From Notamacropus eugenii (taxonomy: Eukaryota > Chordata > Mammalia > Diprotodontia > Macropodidae), in contig NC_092879.1 of the NCBI RefSeq assembly GCF_028372415.1, positions 66,119,781 through 66,183,780 on the forward strand: a stretch of DNA of 64,000 nt, given 5' to 3'. This document shows, piece by piece, positions 32,945 to 43,975 of this stretch; position 1 is the first letter of the stretch; each line of letters begins with the position of its first letter. A model generated the notes under the pieces. The model saw only the letters and a list, made by a program, of their open reading frames with translations, did no database searches and was not told where the DNA came from. A program made the position numbers and the translations under genes.

Positions 32945-33050
32945 TAATAATATTTTATAATTTAATAACATATGATAATATCTTGCATTATATAGCTCTT
33001 TAAAGTTTGTAAAACATTGTACACATATAATTTCATCTGATACTTTTCTA
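32945..33050 (-). repeat. MIR fragment
   Basis: TTATATAGCTCTTTAAAGTTTG, AAAACATTGTACACATATAA, TTTCATCTGATACT. Confidence 0.6.
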
Positions 33051-33291
33051 TCAAATATCAGTGCATATCTCTCACAATTGCAAATCTAACTTACATTTCT
33101 CTATATGATTCTCTATGATTAGCACCTTAAGCTTCAGTGTCCTGTTGCCAATAGATTTACCTTCTGCTAGGCTAGTGTAGGTTGACCAATTGAGCTATTT
33201 TTAAATTCGAAGCTTTGGTATTAATTGTTTCAGGGCACTGAAGTACCATTGTGATTCATAATATAGTAACTCCTGCAGCCTTTAATACAGT

Positions 33292-33868
33292 TCAGCTAGC
33301 AAGCAGCTGGTAGCACAAAAGATGGAGTACTGGGCCTGCAGGCAAAAAAATTTGAGTTCAAATTTGACCTCAGATAGTTATCATGTGACCAAGAGCAAGC
33401 AATTTAACTTTTGTTCACCTCAGTTTCTTCAAAAGTAAAATGGACATGCTAATGGTGCTTACCTCCCCCTCCCTGGGCTATTGTGAGGATCAAATGAGAT
33501 AATATTTGTAAAGTGTGTGTGTTCGTCCTTCGTTGCCAAAGAAGACCATGCCATCAGAGAAATAATGACATGACTTGTACTTGACTTTGTTTTGAGTGAG
33601 GGAGGGCTGTGCAAGGTCACCAGCCTCACTTCTCCTCCAGAGCCATCTGAATCCAGTGACCAGATAGATATTCATCAGGATGACTGGAGATGACCCAGGA
33701 TGAGGCAACTGGGGTTAAGTGACTTGCCCAAGGTCACACAGCTAGTGAGTGTCAAGTGTCTGAGGTAAGATTTGAGCTCAGATCCTCCTGACTCCTGCAC
33801 TGATGCTCTATCCACTGCACCACCTAGCTGCCCCTGTGAAGTGCTTAGCATTTAGTAGATGCTTCAAA
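33292..33868 (+). repeat. MIR-class SINE interrupted by a Mar SINE
   Basis: The left part runs from GCAGCTGGTAGCACAAAAG through CTCAGTTTCTTCAAAAGTAA to GATAATATTTGTAAAGTG. The right part (TGTGAAGTGCTTAGCATTTA…) resumes after the insert. TGTAAAGTG/TGTGAAGTG flank the insert as a likely 9-bp target duplication with one mismatch. Confidence 0.85.
33516..33834 (-). mobile_element. Full-length Mar-type composite SINE
   Basis: Reads in reverse from a GT-rich tail (GTGTGTGTTCGTCCTTCGTT) through GACTTGTACTTGACTTTG, GTGAGGGAGGGCTGTGCAAG and GATATTCATCAGGATGACTG to the tRNA-like head TCCACTGCACCACCTAGCTG. It is relatively well preserved and nested in a MIR. Confidence 0.85.
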
Positions 33869-34883
33869 ATGCTTAGTTCCCCCTCTCACCCTTTTCTGTC
33901 TTCACACTTGTTAAATATATTAAGTCTCTTAAGACAGAGTTTTAATGATAGAACTGGTAAAAATGATGATTATTGTTGTAATCTCTGAGGCTGTAAGTTG
34001 TAAAGAAGATGCCGATCTGCATTAGTGAAGGGAGTTTTCTCATCTCTGTGTCAATGAAATCATAGATTCAGGCATTATTCCTATGCTATGACCATTATCC
34101 TCCTCATCCTCATCCTCATCACTATTGCTATTATTGGAATGAAAGCTCAAAGTTGCTCTGTATTGTACCTTTACTTCCCAATTGATTTCAATTGTGCCAC
34201 ATTGCTTTCTTTGTCCTTATTTTTCTATAGTTGTGTTGCTGTGGTTGTGGTTGTTGTGGTTGTGTGTGTTTTACAGTAAAACTGAATCCCAATGACTAAG
34301 GCTTTGATAATGTCCCAGAAAATCATCTCCAGTACTGTGTGGTTGGTGACCTTGTTGGAGGCTGTGTGCAGTGAATTTAGATGCTGCTGATTCATCTGGT
34401 CCACATACCGAGATGTGGCTGCAAAACTGGGGCTTTTCACTCTCTGTTATCTGCTGAGAAAATCAAGCCATGTGCAGTCTCACCCTTTTTAAGCCTTGGC
34501 CCAATCACTTGGAGTGCTCCACATCCTTTTAAGGAGCTGGGACTCTGAGGTAGGCTGAAGAGGACTGTCTGCCCTGCTATGTGGCATATGCCCCAACTGC
34601 CTTTCCTAGAGCCCTTGGTCCATCATGATTTTCTCCTCCCACAGAAGAATCATTAAAATGCATTCTATTAGAAGCCTTCTCAAGTCAGACCTTTCTCAAT
34701 CTGCAGTGTGCTCATAATTACATGTTCCGTCAGGTTAGAGACACCCTATCTGAGGGGATTGGGTGGGTGGGAAAGGAATATCTCCCTTTGCTGAATTGAG
34801 CCTGAGTCATTTGGTATTTGATGTCTTAATGCAGACCACTTGACAGCACGTAACCTTTGGAGCAAGCTGGGTTTTGTTTTTCT

Positions 34884-34884
<1 letters not shown>
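33869..34884. other. Unassigned intergenic stretch
   Basis: No repeat family recognised; a TGGTTGTGGTTGTTGTGGTT simple tract lies at about 34240. Small open frames only. Confidence 0.35.
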
Positions 34885-34933
<49 letters not shown>

Positions 34934-34945
34934 GGAGAGACAGAG

Positions 34946-35006
<61 letters not shown>
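34885..35006. repeat. Compound (GT)n–(CA)–(GA)n microsatellite
   Basis: About 23 GT units, a short AGGGAGAGACAGAGACACAC linker and about 22 GA units. One strand is purine-rich over the GA part. Confidence 0.97.
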
Positions 35007-35009
<3 letters not shown>

Positions 35010-36224
35010 GTGTAATACATGGTCAATGTCACAAGCCTTTTCTCTCTCTCCTCTATCCCTCCTTGAGACTTCATAGATGAGTGTCAATTGATTGTCATGT
35101 TTGCTCCCCTTCTAGAGCATGTAACATAGCACCCCTTTGAAGTTTTGCCTCTGAAGCAAACTTGGCTTCAAGGTCAAGAACATATTAGTGATTTTTTAAA
35201 ATATTGAATCCATACATTTCTGACCTGCTGTTATAGACTATGCAATATGCATCTGGCGCTGAGTGACTTAACAGTGCTGGAGCAGCTGGGTACCTGGACG
35301 ACTCCCATTTATCAGTTCTGTCATTCAATTCTTTCCTATTTACTTAGCCCTATATGAAATTCTTGCATTTTTTATGAAAAATCCCATTAACACCAAAGGA
35401 TAGAAGTGTTATTAAGCTAATAAAACAGATCTTCATGGAAACTAAGTGGGAAAGAAAGGAAAATTAACATAAGAAATATAAAGCTAATTAATTTGTTGTG
35501 GGACACAGTTAAGGGTTGTTTAAATGAGATAAGACAAAAAGGGAGGTATCCAATCAATTTTTAATAAGAAAATACGCCTAAATATTCATATATGTTTCAA
35601 GCAAACATGACAGAATGAGGACATCATGATTTAGAGATTCTAAGGATACGTGGAAGGGTAAATTTAGTCATAGAGGTTTTTTATAAGTGGCCTAAAGATC
35701 TCCAAGTGAATGTCATATGGCAGAGACTATGGGGGGTGTGTACCTTTAGGAACTGATGATGAAGCTGGCCAAACCAAAGAAGGTAGAGCAAAGTCCCTGA
35801 GTCCTTGCTCTTTTAAAAACCTGTTCCTCCATTGCCCTCAGGGGGTTGCTTTGTGAATTTCCATTGGCTGCCAACAGCACAAGTAATAGATATTATTAAA
35901 TGGTTGTGTTCCAGGTTTTCATGCTTCCCTGTGATTTTCTGACATGAGGACAATTGAATATGATTGAAAGCCACCTCCCTACTGGCCTATTTTCATACCA
36001 GTTAAAAGTTCTGTACTTTAGGACTGGGGCTAAGCAGTGACTCTAAGGTCCTTTTCATGAAAATGATGGGCATTATATAAACAGCAGGCCAATGCCTATT
36101 CGGAGGCAAGCTAGATTTGCCAGCAAGCAGACTCTTTCCTGGAAACAAATAATGGACTTTGGAGACAGTTGCAGTCGTTCTTTTGCACCACCTTGCCCAT
36201 AACGCATCCATTTCTAAGAGTAGC
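35007..36224. other. Repeat-poor intergenic stretch
   Basis: About 1.2 kb with no recognised repeat. AT-rich segments such as AAGCTAATTAATTTGTTGTG at about 35481 are seen. No coding signal. Confidence 0.35.
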
Positions 36225-36450
36225 TTGCAGAGGTTTTCAAAATGCTTTGGGGGCCCTATCTCATTTGATCCTCTTGACTATGTGAGGCAGGGGCTATTAT
36301 GACCCTCATTTTATGGATGAGGAGAAAGAGGACCACAGAAACTAAGTGACTTGCCCAGAGTCACAGCTAGAAAGTGTCCAAAGAAAGTTTTAAACCCAGG
36401 TCCTCTTGATGCCAAGCTCACGGCCCTTTCCATTATGCTCTGAGTGGCAT
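36225..36450 (-). repeat. MIR-class SINE
   Basis: TTTGATCCTCTTGACTATG, TTATGGATGAGGAGAAAGAG, GACTTGCCCAGAGTCACAGC, CCCAGGTCCTCTTGATGCC. Confidence 0.75.
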
Positions 36451-36659
36451 GAAAGAAAAAATGAAATACTCAAGTTCTCGATGTAATTCCAAATGCCTAG
36501 AAGAAGCCAGGGAACATGTCACAACCATTATCAAGACAAAATCATGATCTCCTTACCTTGTAAGTCTGTGTGCTAGTATTCCTTAATCTATAAAATAAAA
36601 GTACTCCTGGAAAGCTTGTATGAAATAAATTCCCATACAATTAATTCCATTCAATTTTA

Positions 36660-37075
36660 TCACAGTTTTGGACTTGGAAGGGACCTCAGAGAGCATAGAG
36701 CGTTACCTAGACCTGTTAGAGACTCTCCTCTACAACATCCCTAACAAAACTCATCCAAACTTTATTGGAAGACTTCCTCTTGGAGGGCAATTCACTCCAT
36801 CCTTTTCACTTTGGATAGTTCTATTAGGATAATTGCATTTACAGTCAGATCAGATTGACCTGTCTATAACTTACAGGCACTGTTATTTGTTTTTCCTTCT
36901 GAAGCCAAAGCAAAGTCTAACCCTTCTTCCATATCCTTAGCTGACATATATTCAAAGATAGCCATCATTTGCCACCAAAGTCTTCTCCAGGCTAAACAGC
37001 TGTTTCTTCGGCCAGTCTTTATAAAGTGTGATCCTGCACCATTCTGATTGCCTTTCTAGGGAACATTTCCAGCTG
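36660..37075 (-). repeat. CR1/L3-type LINE fragment
   Basis: GGACTTGGAAGGGACCTCAG, TCTACAACATCCCTAACAA, GGGCAATTCACTCCATCC, AAGTCTAACCCTTCTTCC and TCTCCAGGCTAAACAGC follow the minus-strand CR1/L3 order. Confidence 0.75.
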
Positions 37076-37239
37076 TTTTTCTCTTCTTTCTCTTCTTTCA
37101 TTCTCCTGTCTTTCTTTCCTTCTTGCATGCTTTTTCTCTTGCGTACTTTCTTGACCTATGTTTTTTTTTTCAGTGTAATCAACTTCCCTTGCGAAAACTC
37201 TCCCCCCACAGCGCAAATCAGCAATACTTAGGAAGCCTC

Positions 37240-37368
37240 TACTCTCTGAGGATCACCTGGGACACTGAAAAGTTGAGTGATTTGGCCATGGTCATATAAC
37301 GAACATGTGTCATTGGCAGAACTTCAACTCAGGTCTTCTTGACACCAACAGAGCACACTGCCTGTCAG
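37240..37368 (-). repeat. MIR fragment
   Basis: GTGATTTGGCCATGGTCATA, AACTCAGGTCTTCTTGACAC and AGCACACTGCCTGTC. Confidence 0.55.
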
Positions 37369-37572
37369 TGTCGAGTTTCTTAATGATTTTCTTAAAATTA
37401 GGTCCACCTAGACCTAAACAGAACCGTGAATGGGATCTGACTAGGGCAGAGCAGAAGGACTACTCTTGTTCCCTAGATCATACTTCTCTTAAAACAGCTT
37501 AAGATCAGACAAGCTTACCCAACTGATGGTTACAACCTACTGAATTCTGCCTCCCTCTCCCCAACCATGAGA

Positions 37573-37672
37573 TCTTTTCTTTTCTCTTCTTTTCCTTTCT
37601 TTTCTTTTGTCTTTTCCTTTCCTTTCTCTTCTTTTCCTTTCCTTTCTTTTCCTTTTTTTCTTTCACTTTTTT
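37573..37672. repeat. (CTTTT)n polypyrimidine tract
   Basis: About 100 bp of C/T-only sequence, mainly TTTCC/TTTTC units. Confidence 0.9.
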
Positions 37673-38789
37673 GAGGGACTATGCTCTAGAGGAAGTTATA
37701 GGAAGAGTCATTTCCTGAAGAGGAAAGTAACACATAGGTTTTCCCTGTTCCACTTTTCTGGAATGTTCTGGAATCACAGGGGAGGAAGAAGAGTGTCTTT
37801 GTTTACAGTCCTTTAAAGCTGTATGGAGAAGACATTTTTATCAACTATTCCATTACTTGTTGTTTGTTTCAAATGGTGAGCTAGAGTTGCTCTTCCACAA
37901 GGGGGGCTTACACACTACCACAATGGTGTGCTTCCTTAGAACTATGGTCTAGAATGGTCTGCATGTGACTGCTGAGATTGTGTTCCCATGGATGAGGGAC
38001 GTTAGAGCCTGCACACATCACCCAAGAGTATTTCAGGAACTATGATTTGAGGATAGTTCCGAGTGTGTGGTCTGCATCACTGATGGAGAAAGAACAGGCA
38101 CTGGGATCTTCAAGTCCTGTCTTGAAATGTAATTCCCATAAAATGGTTGTAGGGAGCAGTGAAAGATTGGGTGCTCCTTTCTTACTTGTTTGGGTGGGGG
38201 AGGGGTAGTGTAAGGGAAGGGTTTTTCTAAGGAAGCTTAATCTACTTTCTTTTTTTAACAAGGTCATTTGAACTGCCTGGACAAACACAAGTATCAATAT
38301 CAGATTAATTTTTTGTACTGACAAACTCTAGTTTTGAGAAACCCTAGTAAAGATGATAACCCCCAAAGACTTGTCATTTGAGTGAATGCTGGATTGACAG
38401 ATGACCTCAAAGGAAAGAATGCCCTGCACATTAAGAAAACGACTCTGTTTATATAAAGTGAATTTTTTAAATTGAAAAAATCTATTTATATTTTTAAAAT
38501 GTTAACAGTAATCTTCTCACCCTCAAAGAGGTTGACAGACTTGACGGCCAGAGGCTCATTCATCCTCTCCCAGTTTCACTGGGGCCACCTTTGCTACCAT
38601 CATAGTTAGCTGACCCTATCACCTTCCCCCCATCTTTTTCACATAAACTGTTATCTAGCCACATCTCCACCATCTTCTACCTATGGCATTAATGGAACCT
38701 AAGGATGGGATTTTACATTTATTTTTATTAAATTTTCTATTAGGCAATTTAGCTCCAATTATAACTTGCTCTGGTGCCTAAAGTTGTGG
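37673..38789. other. Unassigned intergenic stretch
   Basis: No recognisable repeat or gene; small open frames only. Confidence 0.35.
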
Positions 38790-38794
38790 AGATG

Positions 38795-38945
38795 ATCCTG
38801 CCAGAGCTTTCAACAGCTAGTCCAGGGTTCAAATCCTGCCTGAGATACTTACTAACTGCATGACCTTGGGCAAGTCATGACATCTCTCAATCTCAATTTC
38901 TTCATCTGTAAAATGAGTGAATCCAAAGCTCTGACATAGCGCTCT
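38795..38945 (+). repeat. MIR-class SINE
   Basis: CAGGGTTCAAATCCTGCCTG, CATGACCTTGGGCAAGTCA, TTTCTTCATCTGTAAAATGA. Confidence 0.75.
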
Positions 38946-39129
38946 GTGTAGGGGCACAGGGAAAGATTGGATGTTGATCATACCCAAGGACTAACCCAGC
39001 TAAATCTGACTTGTGACTGAAATAATTTCAGGATGATGGTTTGGGGGGTATGTGTGGGGCACAGCACCTCTTCAAAACTCAGGAGTCACAATTGATTGAT
39101 GGAGTACCATAGGATTTAGACCAGCTACA

Positions 39130-39252
39130 TCCAGATCCCTCATTTTACAGATGAGGAAACTTAGATCCAGAGGAGTTAAAGTATCTGAGACAGGATAAGA
39201 ACCCCAAACTCCTGAATTCAAGTCCAGGGTCCTATTTATGACACCATAAGAA
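39130..39252 (-). repeat. MIR-class fragment
   Basis: CCCTCATTTTACAGATGAGG, AAACTTAGATCCAGAGG and ATTCAAGTCCAGGGTCC. Confidence 0.7.
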
Positions 39253-39332
39253 AGTGAGGAAATGACAGATTCACTAAGTACTGAACTGAGGTGACACTCT
39301 TGACCACTGTAGTCTGTTAAGATCTTCTAGAC

Positions 39333-39535
39333 CATGGGTGGGGAACCTGTGGCCTTGAGGTCCCATGTGTCCTTCTAGATCCTCGGGTGAGACCTTTTGT
39401 CTGGTTCCAAGTTTTACAAAACAAATTCTTTTAGTAAGGGCATTTATTCTGGGAAGTTTCGATTAGGTCAAAGGGCCACACTTGAGGACCTAGAGGACCA
39501 CATGTAGCCTCAAGGCTGCAGGTTCCCTGCCCCTA
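39333..39535. mobile_element. hAT-like palindromic MITE (type A), copy 1
   Basis: The two halves are largely complementary: GGGTGGGGAACCTGTGGCCT at the left, and reversed GGGGCAGGGAACCTGCAGCC at the right. The flanking 8-mers TTCTAGAC and CTCTAGAG agree at 6 of 8 positions, fitting a hAT target duplication. There is no transposase. Copies 2 and 3 lie at 43574 and 56344. Confidence 0.75.
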
Positions 39536-39599
39536 CTCTAGAGTCCTGACTTAATCTTCTAGTACACTATTTTTTCTTCCCAGCTTTCAGTTACCTGAA

Positions 39600-40238
39600 A
39601 ATTTAGAAAGCATGCCATCTAGCTGTGAATTGCTACAACCATTTTGGAAATCAGTTTGTAATTATGCAAGATAAGTTTCTAAATTTTCCATAACCTTTAA
39701 TTCCATCCCACCCACCCCACCCACCCCCCAAATTACACCACTTGGAACTGTAGCTCAGGGAAGTTAACATCAAGAAAAAACTCAAATGTACTGAAAATGT
39801 TCACAGTGGCCTTATTTGGGAGAATCAAAAGCTAGAAGCAAATTGTGGGCCCTACAGCTGAGGAAGGATTGAATGAATTGGGGCATAGGGACAGAGTACA
39901 TATTATTGTACTGTCATGAGTGAGGAATGTGAAGAATTCAGAGAATCATCCGAAGACTTCGATGAAGTGATGTAGAGAGAAGCAAGCAGAACCAATGCAC
40001 AAATTTACAATAAAGTCAACAAAGAGAAGCAACAAAGCCCTGGTCAGTTTTGGTGGTCATGTTAGTAACATATTATAAAGCAGCATATCCTTCAGTCCTT
40101 TTAATACCAAGAAATGTTCTTTGTAAGGAGGTTTGTTTAAGTGGTTGTTGAGGAATGTCCATTGTGTCAAAACAAAAAGGATCAATACATTTTTGAAAAG
40201 GAAATGAATTTTAATGAGATTTAAATAAGTTAAAAAAA
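39600..40238 (+). repeat. L1 3'-end fragment
   Basis: ACAACCATTTTGGAAATCAG, TTCACAGTGGCCTTATTTGG, CTGAGGAAGGATTGAATGAA, GAAGCAAGCAGAACCAATGC. Homologous in order to the fragments at 27.7 and 48.2 kb but more decayed. Confidence 0.7.
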
Positions 40239-41090
40239 GAAGAGTTGAATTTTCCCTGTTTTCTAATAAAAACTACAAGTTTTAAAAAGGAAAATCTCAC
40301 ATCTGTTTTAGCACATGATGTCTAACACATCAAAGGACCTGTGAAAAATTTTAGTTTATCTCATGAAGGTCTTATTCTCAGTATACTTCCAAATTACTGG
40401 AATCCTGATTTCTCTCTTTCTTACCAGAAGCATTCCTGACTGTGTTATACAGATGTGTCCACAGCAAACTACATCACTTTTATTTGTTTTCCTTCATTTA
40501 ACTATGCTTCCAGACAATTTTCAAGTATATCCTTCTGGCAGGTTGGGATGGGGATAGGGAAGGGGAGGGACAGGGAAGGGGGTGTTCTGGAAGAAAGAAT
40601 TCCTTCACTTATGATGAGGCTTGGAGGTGTGTTGAAATGAATTGATTGGGTTCAGGTCCCAGAACAATGGCTATATGCCATGAACTACATAGATGCAGAA
40701 CCTTTTTGCTGTCCTCATCTTGTCTACTGCCTCCAGTCTCCCAAGCAGGGTCTGAAATTGTAGCTTTTGCTTCTGAGTCTTAAGAACAGGATTCTGTAGC
40801 CATTCTCCTTGATGCAAGCTTGGCTTTATGGCTCTGTGAATCAAAGCCCATGGTATGACATTTTCGATCTGGTGTACTCTATATTAGATAAGCTGAAGTT
40901 GCAGTTGTGAAAGTGAGTGAGAACATAGTATAATTTCTTGAATTTTCCTGGTTTAACAAAGACAAAAATGCAACCCCATCCCCCCAAAACCCATTTATTA
41001 TCTTCCTTTGGATCTTAACTCCAAAAAAAAGCAGAACACTGTTGTTTTTGTGAAATTTTCTGACTAAAGTTGATTTGATAAGTGCTAATT
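40239..41090. other. Unassigned intergenic stretch
   Basis: No recognisable repeat or gene. A G-rich tract (GGGGATAGGGAAGGGGAGGG, about 40550) occurs here. Confidence 0.35.
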
Positions 41091-41094
41091 AGAG

Positions 41095-41275
41095 AGGGTG
41101 AAAAGAGCACTGATTTTAGAGGCAGAGGACCTGGATTCAAATTCTGTCTCTGTCACTGCTTGTTTGATCTTGGACAAGTCCCTTTACTTCTCTGGCCTCA
41201 GATTCCCTCTCTGTAAAATGAAGGAATAATACATGATCTCTAAGGTCCCTTTCAGATCTCAGTCTATAAGCTATT
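41095..41275 (+). repeat. MIR/Mon-like SINE
   Basis: GAGGACCTGGATTCAAATTC, GATCTTGGACAAGTCCC, CTGGCCTCAGATTCCC and AAGGTCCCTTTCAGATCTCA. Confidence 0.8.
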
Positions 41276-41424
41276 AATGTACTCATTTACAGGCAGATTG
41301 TGATGTGTTTCTGAGGAGAAGGTACCCACACTGACCAAAACGGCACTTTTAATGGATTACCTGATTACAGATTTACTATTCTATAACTTTTGGGAGAATT
41401 CATGGAGACTTGTCAGTCAACAAT

Positions 41425-41925
41425 CATTTACTAGGTGCTTATTATGTGCCAGGCATTGCATTAAATCCTGGGGATGAAAAGAAATGTAAAAGCAAGCCCC
41501 CTTCCCTCAAGGAGCTTACACTCCAATGGAGAAGATAACATGTAAATAACTTGACACATAATATATATATAGATACAGATATAGATATAGAAGATATACT
41601 GTATAAACATAGTGTATGTGTATATCTATATGTACACACATATGTATATGAGTGTGTGTGTGTGTGTGTGTGTGTACGTGTGTATGGATAGAGTATAAAT
41701 GGGAGATAATCTCAAAGGGAATGAACTAGCTGCTGGGAGGACTGGAGAAAGCCTAGAGCAGAAGGTGGTATTTGAGTTGAGTGCTGAAAGAAGCCAAGAA
41801 AGCCCATAGGTGGTAGGGAAAGGGCAAAGGATTATGGTCATGAGAGGCAGCCGATGAAATTGAAGACTTATCTCGGGGTCAAAAAATGAACCAATGCAAT
41901 TTCAACTTGTAACATGAGTGATTAA
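41425..41925 (-). repeat. L2-related repeat with internal microsatellite
   Basis: Begins with the reversed L2 tail (ATTTACTAGGTGCTTATTATG, TCAAGGAGCTTACACTCCAA). A (TATAGA)n/(TG)n tract follows at 41560-41690, then text like that at 3.4-4.8 kb (GGAGATAATCTCAAAGGG, GAGCAGAAGGTGGTATTTGA). Confidence 0.55.
41560..41690. repeat. (TATAGA)n and (TG)n microsatellite
   Basis: Mixed AT-rich and GT-rich simple sequence. Confidence 0.85.
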
Positions 41926-42459
41926 GATTAGTTATAAGGAATATGTTGGACAGGGGTTTTTGTTTGTTTTTGTTTCTATTAGGATCGTTTTTAGAAACCC
42001 TATGCACTCCAGCATAATGAATCTTTAATCTCTTCATCCACTTTTGAAGAAAACATTAAGCATAATTGATACTTTTGCTTCTATACTGCAGTCAATGTGG
42101 GATATACTTCTCCCCCTTCTTCCCGCCCCTGGTCAGCCTTCTCTGTGACAAAGAAAAACAGTTAATGAAAACCAAATGATCTAGTGACAGCACTTCAGCG
42201 TGCCACATTCTGTGCCCATATTCTTACTTTTGGACTGAAAGGAAGAAGAAAGACACATTTCCCCATCTCTTCCCTGGGTTCCAGTTCAGTCATAATTAGT
42301 CAGCATGCGACTTTTTTTGGACAATTTTCTGTGACATCTTTTTTTTTTTCTTTTTCAGACTCCAGTGATGGCACCTCATGGTTCAAGTCCTGTTAAGGCC
42401 AAGGCAAGTTTGTGCTTAGGAAGGCAGTAGGTGCAGGGAAGAATAAATTGTGGCTTTCC
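41926..42459. other. Unassigned intergenic stretch
   Basis: Nothing recognisable beyond poly-T tracts. Confidence 0.35.
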
Positions 42460-42565
42460 TGCTTCCTACTCAGGTGATCTGTCTGGGTCTATGTTTCCTC
42501 ATCTAGAAAGTGAGAGAAGCAGAACCTCTAAGGTTCCTTCTAGCTCGAAATCTATAATTATATGG
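42460..42565 (+). repeat. SINE 3' fragment (MIR/Mon-like)
   Basis: TGTTTCCTCATCTAGAAAGT, TAAGGTTCCTTCTAGCTCG and AAATCTATAATTATA. Confidence 0.6.
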
Positions 42566-42894
42566 CAACATTGGCTCAGGTACTTTTTTAAAGCATTCTT
42601 TAGTTTTTTTTTTTAATTTTGAACTTAAATACAAAAACAAAAAAAAGCATTTCCATGTACACAGCACATCACAGAAAGAGAATTCTTTTTGAATATGAAA
42701 CTGTGAATCTCCATTTCATACAATTACTCTAAAAAACTATGTAATAAATGCCAACACATTGTTTTCAAAACTACACTGCTTTTCTGTGCTCCATTCTGAG
42801 TTTTCTTCTGTTTTCTGCTGTGTATTTAAAAAAAAGTTGTTACAATGAGACTTAGTACTTCATTGCAATACAAGGATTTAAAAATTCCCAGAGG

Positions 42895-43215
42895 ACTCAA
42901 GGCAAAATGCCTTCCACATACAGAGAAAGAACTATGGAATTGGATCGCAGAATGAAGCAGATCATTTTCTTTTGTATTAGGTTTTGTTTTGTTTTATTTT
43001 ATGATTTCTCCCATTCATTTTAATTCTTCTATGCAACATGACTAAGGTGAGAATGTATTTAATAGGAATGTATGTGTAGAACCTATATAAGATTGTGCAC
43101 CATCTCAGGGAGAGAATGGGGAGGGAGGGGGGAAGGAGGAAGAGGGAGAGGAGAAACCCTGAGATCTATGGAAGTGATTGTAGAACACTGAAAACAAATA
43201 AAACAGTTATTTAAC
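42895..43215 (+). repeat. L1 3' UTR
   Basis: CACATACAGAGAAAGAACTAT, TTTTGTTTTGTTTTATTTTATG, ACCTATATAAGATTGTGCAC, GGGAGAGAATGGGGAGGGAG, then ACACTGAAAACAAATAAAAC as tail. It ends back to back with the L1 fragment on the other strand. Confidence 0.75.
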
Positions 43216-43975
43216 AAAAATAAATTGTTACAACGATCTTTTTTGAGGCATCAGTAGTTACTAATCTTTTCTCCCCACTTACCCTCCCCCCAATTAACTG
43301 AGAGAAAGAAAGTGGGAAGAACCTTGAAACAAAATAAACATAATTAAGCAAAATGAATTTGCTTAGTGTCCATATACAAAAATGTCTTTCTTCCTGCATT
43401 TTGTGTCCATCATCACTCCTTGAGAAGCAAGTAACATATTTCTTCTTAGGTCCCATGGAATCATGGTTGGACGTTGCTTTGATCTGACTTCCCAAATCTT
43501 TCAAAACTGTTTTTCTTTACAATGCTATTTTTCTTGCATCAACTGTTCTCATTATGATCCCCTCACTCTAGTTCAGGGATGGGGAACCTGCAGCCTTGAG
43601 GCCCCATGTGGCCTTTTAGGTCCTTGGGTGCAGCCTTTTGACTGAGTCCAAGTTTTATAGAACAAATCCTTTTATTAAGGGGATTTGTTCTGTGAAGTTT
43701 GGATTCAGTCATAGGGCTGCACTTGAGGACCTAGAGGGCACAAGTGTCCTCAAGGACAGAGGTTCCCCACCCCTGTTCTACATCAGTTCCTACAACCCAG
43801 AATAATTTAAAATCTTTCCTTTCATTATGTCTTATGGCACAACAATATTCCACCATTGTATTCAGCCATTCCTTAATAGTCTAGGAGGTAATCTAAAGAA
43901 CCACCTTAGATTCTAGGGTTTAGTTTTTTCACTCTACTTTTCAGTGTCCATTTCTATATCAAGTAGTTTGTTTTT
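43216..43975 (-). repeat. L1 3'-end fragment split by a MITE
   Basis: Reversed L1 3' text: AATTAACTGAGAG…, GTCCATCATCACTCCTTGAG, CCCATGGAATCATGGTTGG. After the MITE, ACATCAGTTCCTACAACCC and CACAACAATATTCCACCATTG (the TMEYY region of L1 ORF2) complete it. The open frame at 43211-43504 is part of this fragment. Confidence 0.65.
43574..43775. mobile_element. hAT-like palindromic MITE (type A), copy 2
   Basis: Ends CAGGGATGGGGAACCTGCAG and, reversed, CAGGGGTGGGGAACCTCTGT. The interior is symmetrical around an AATCCTTTTATTAAGGGGAT hairpin. The flanking 8-mers CTCTAGTT and TTCTACAT agree at 5 of 8. Inserted in an L1 fragment. Confidence 0.8.

Noticed and set aside
34746..35087. Several open frames of Thr-His or Leu-Ser repeats
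   Set aside because: Translations of the GT/GA microsatellite.
43211..43504. 97-codon minus-strand frame
   Set aside because: Its sequence follows the L1 3' end seen in other copies in the window; it is not a host gene.
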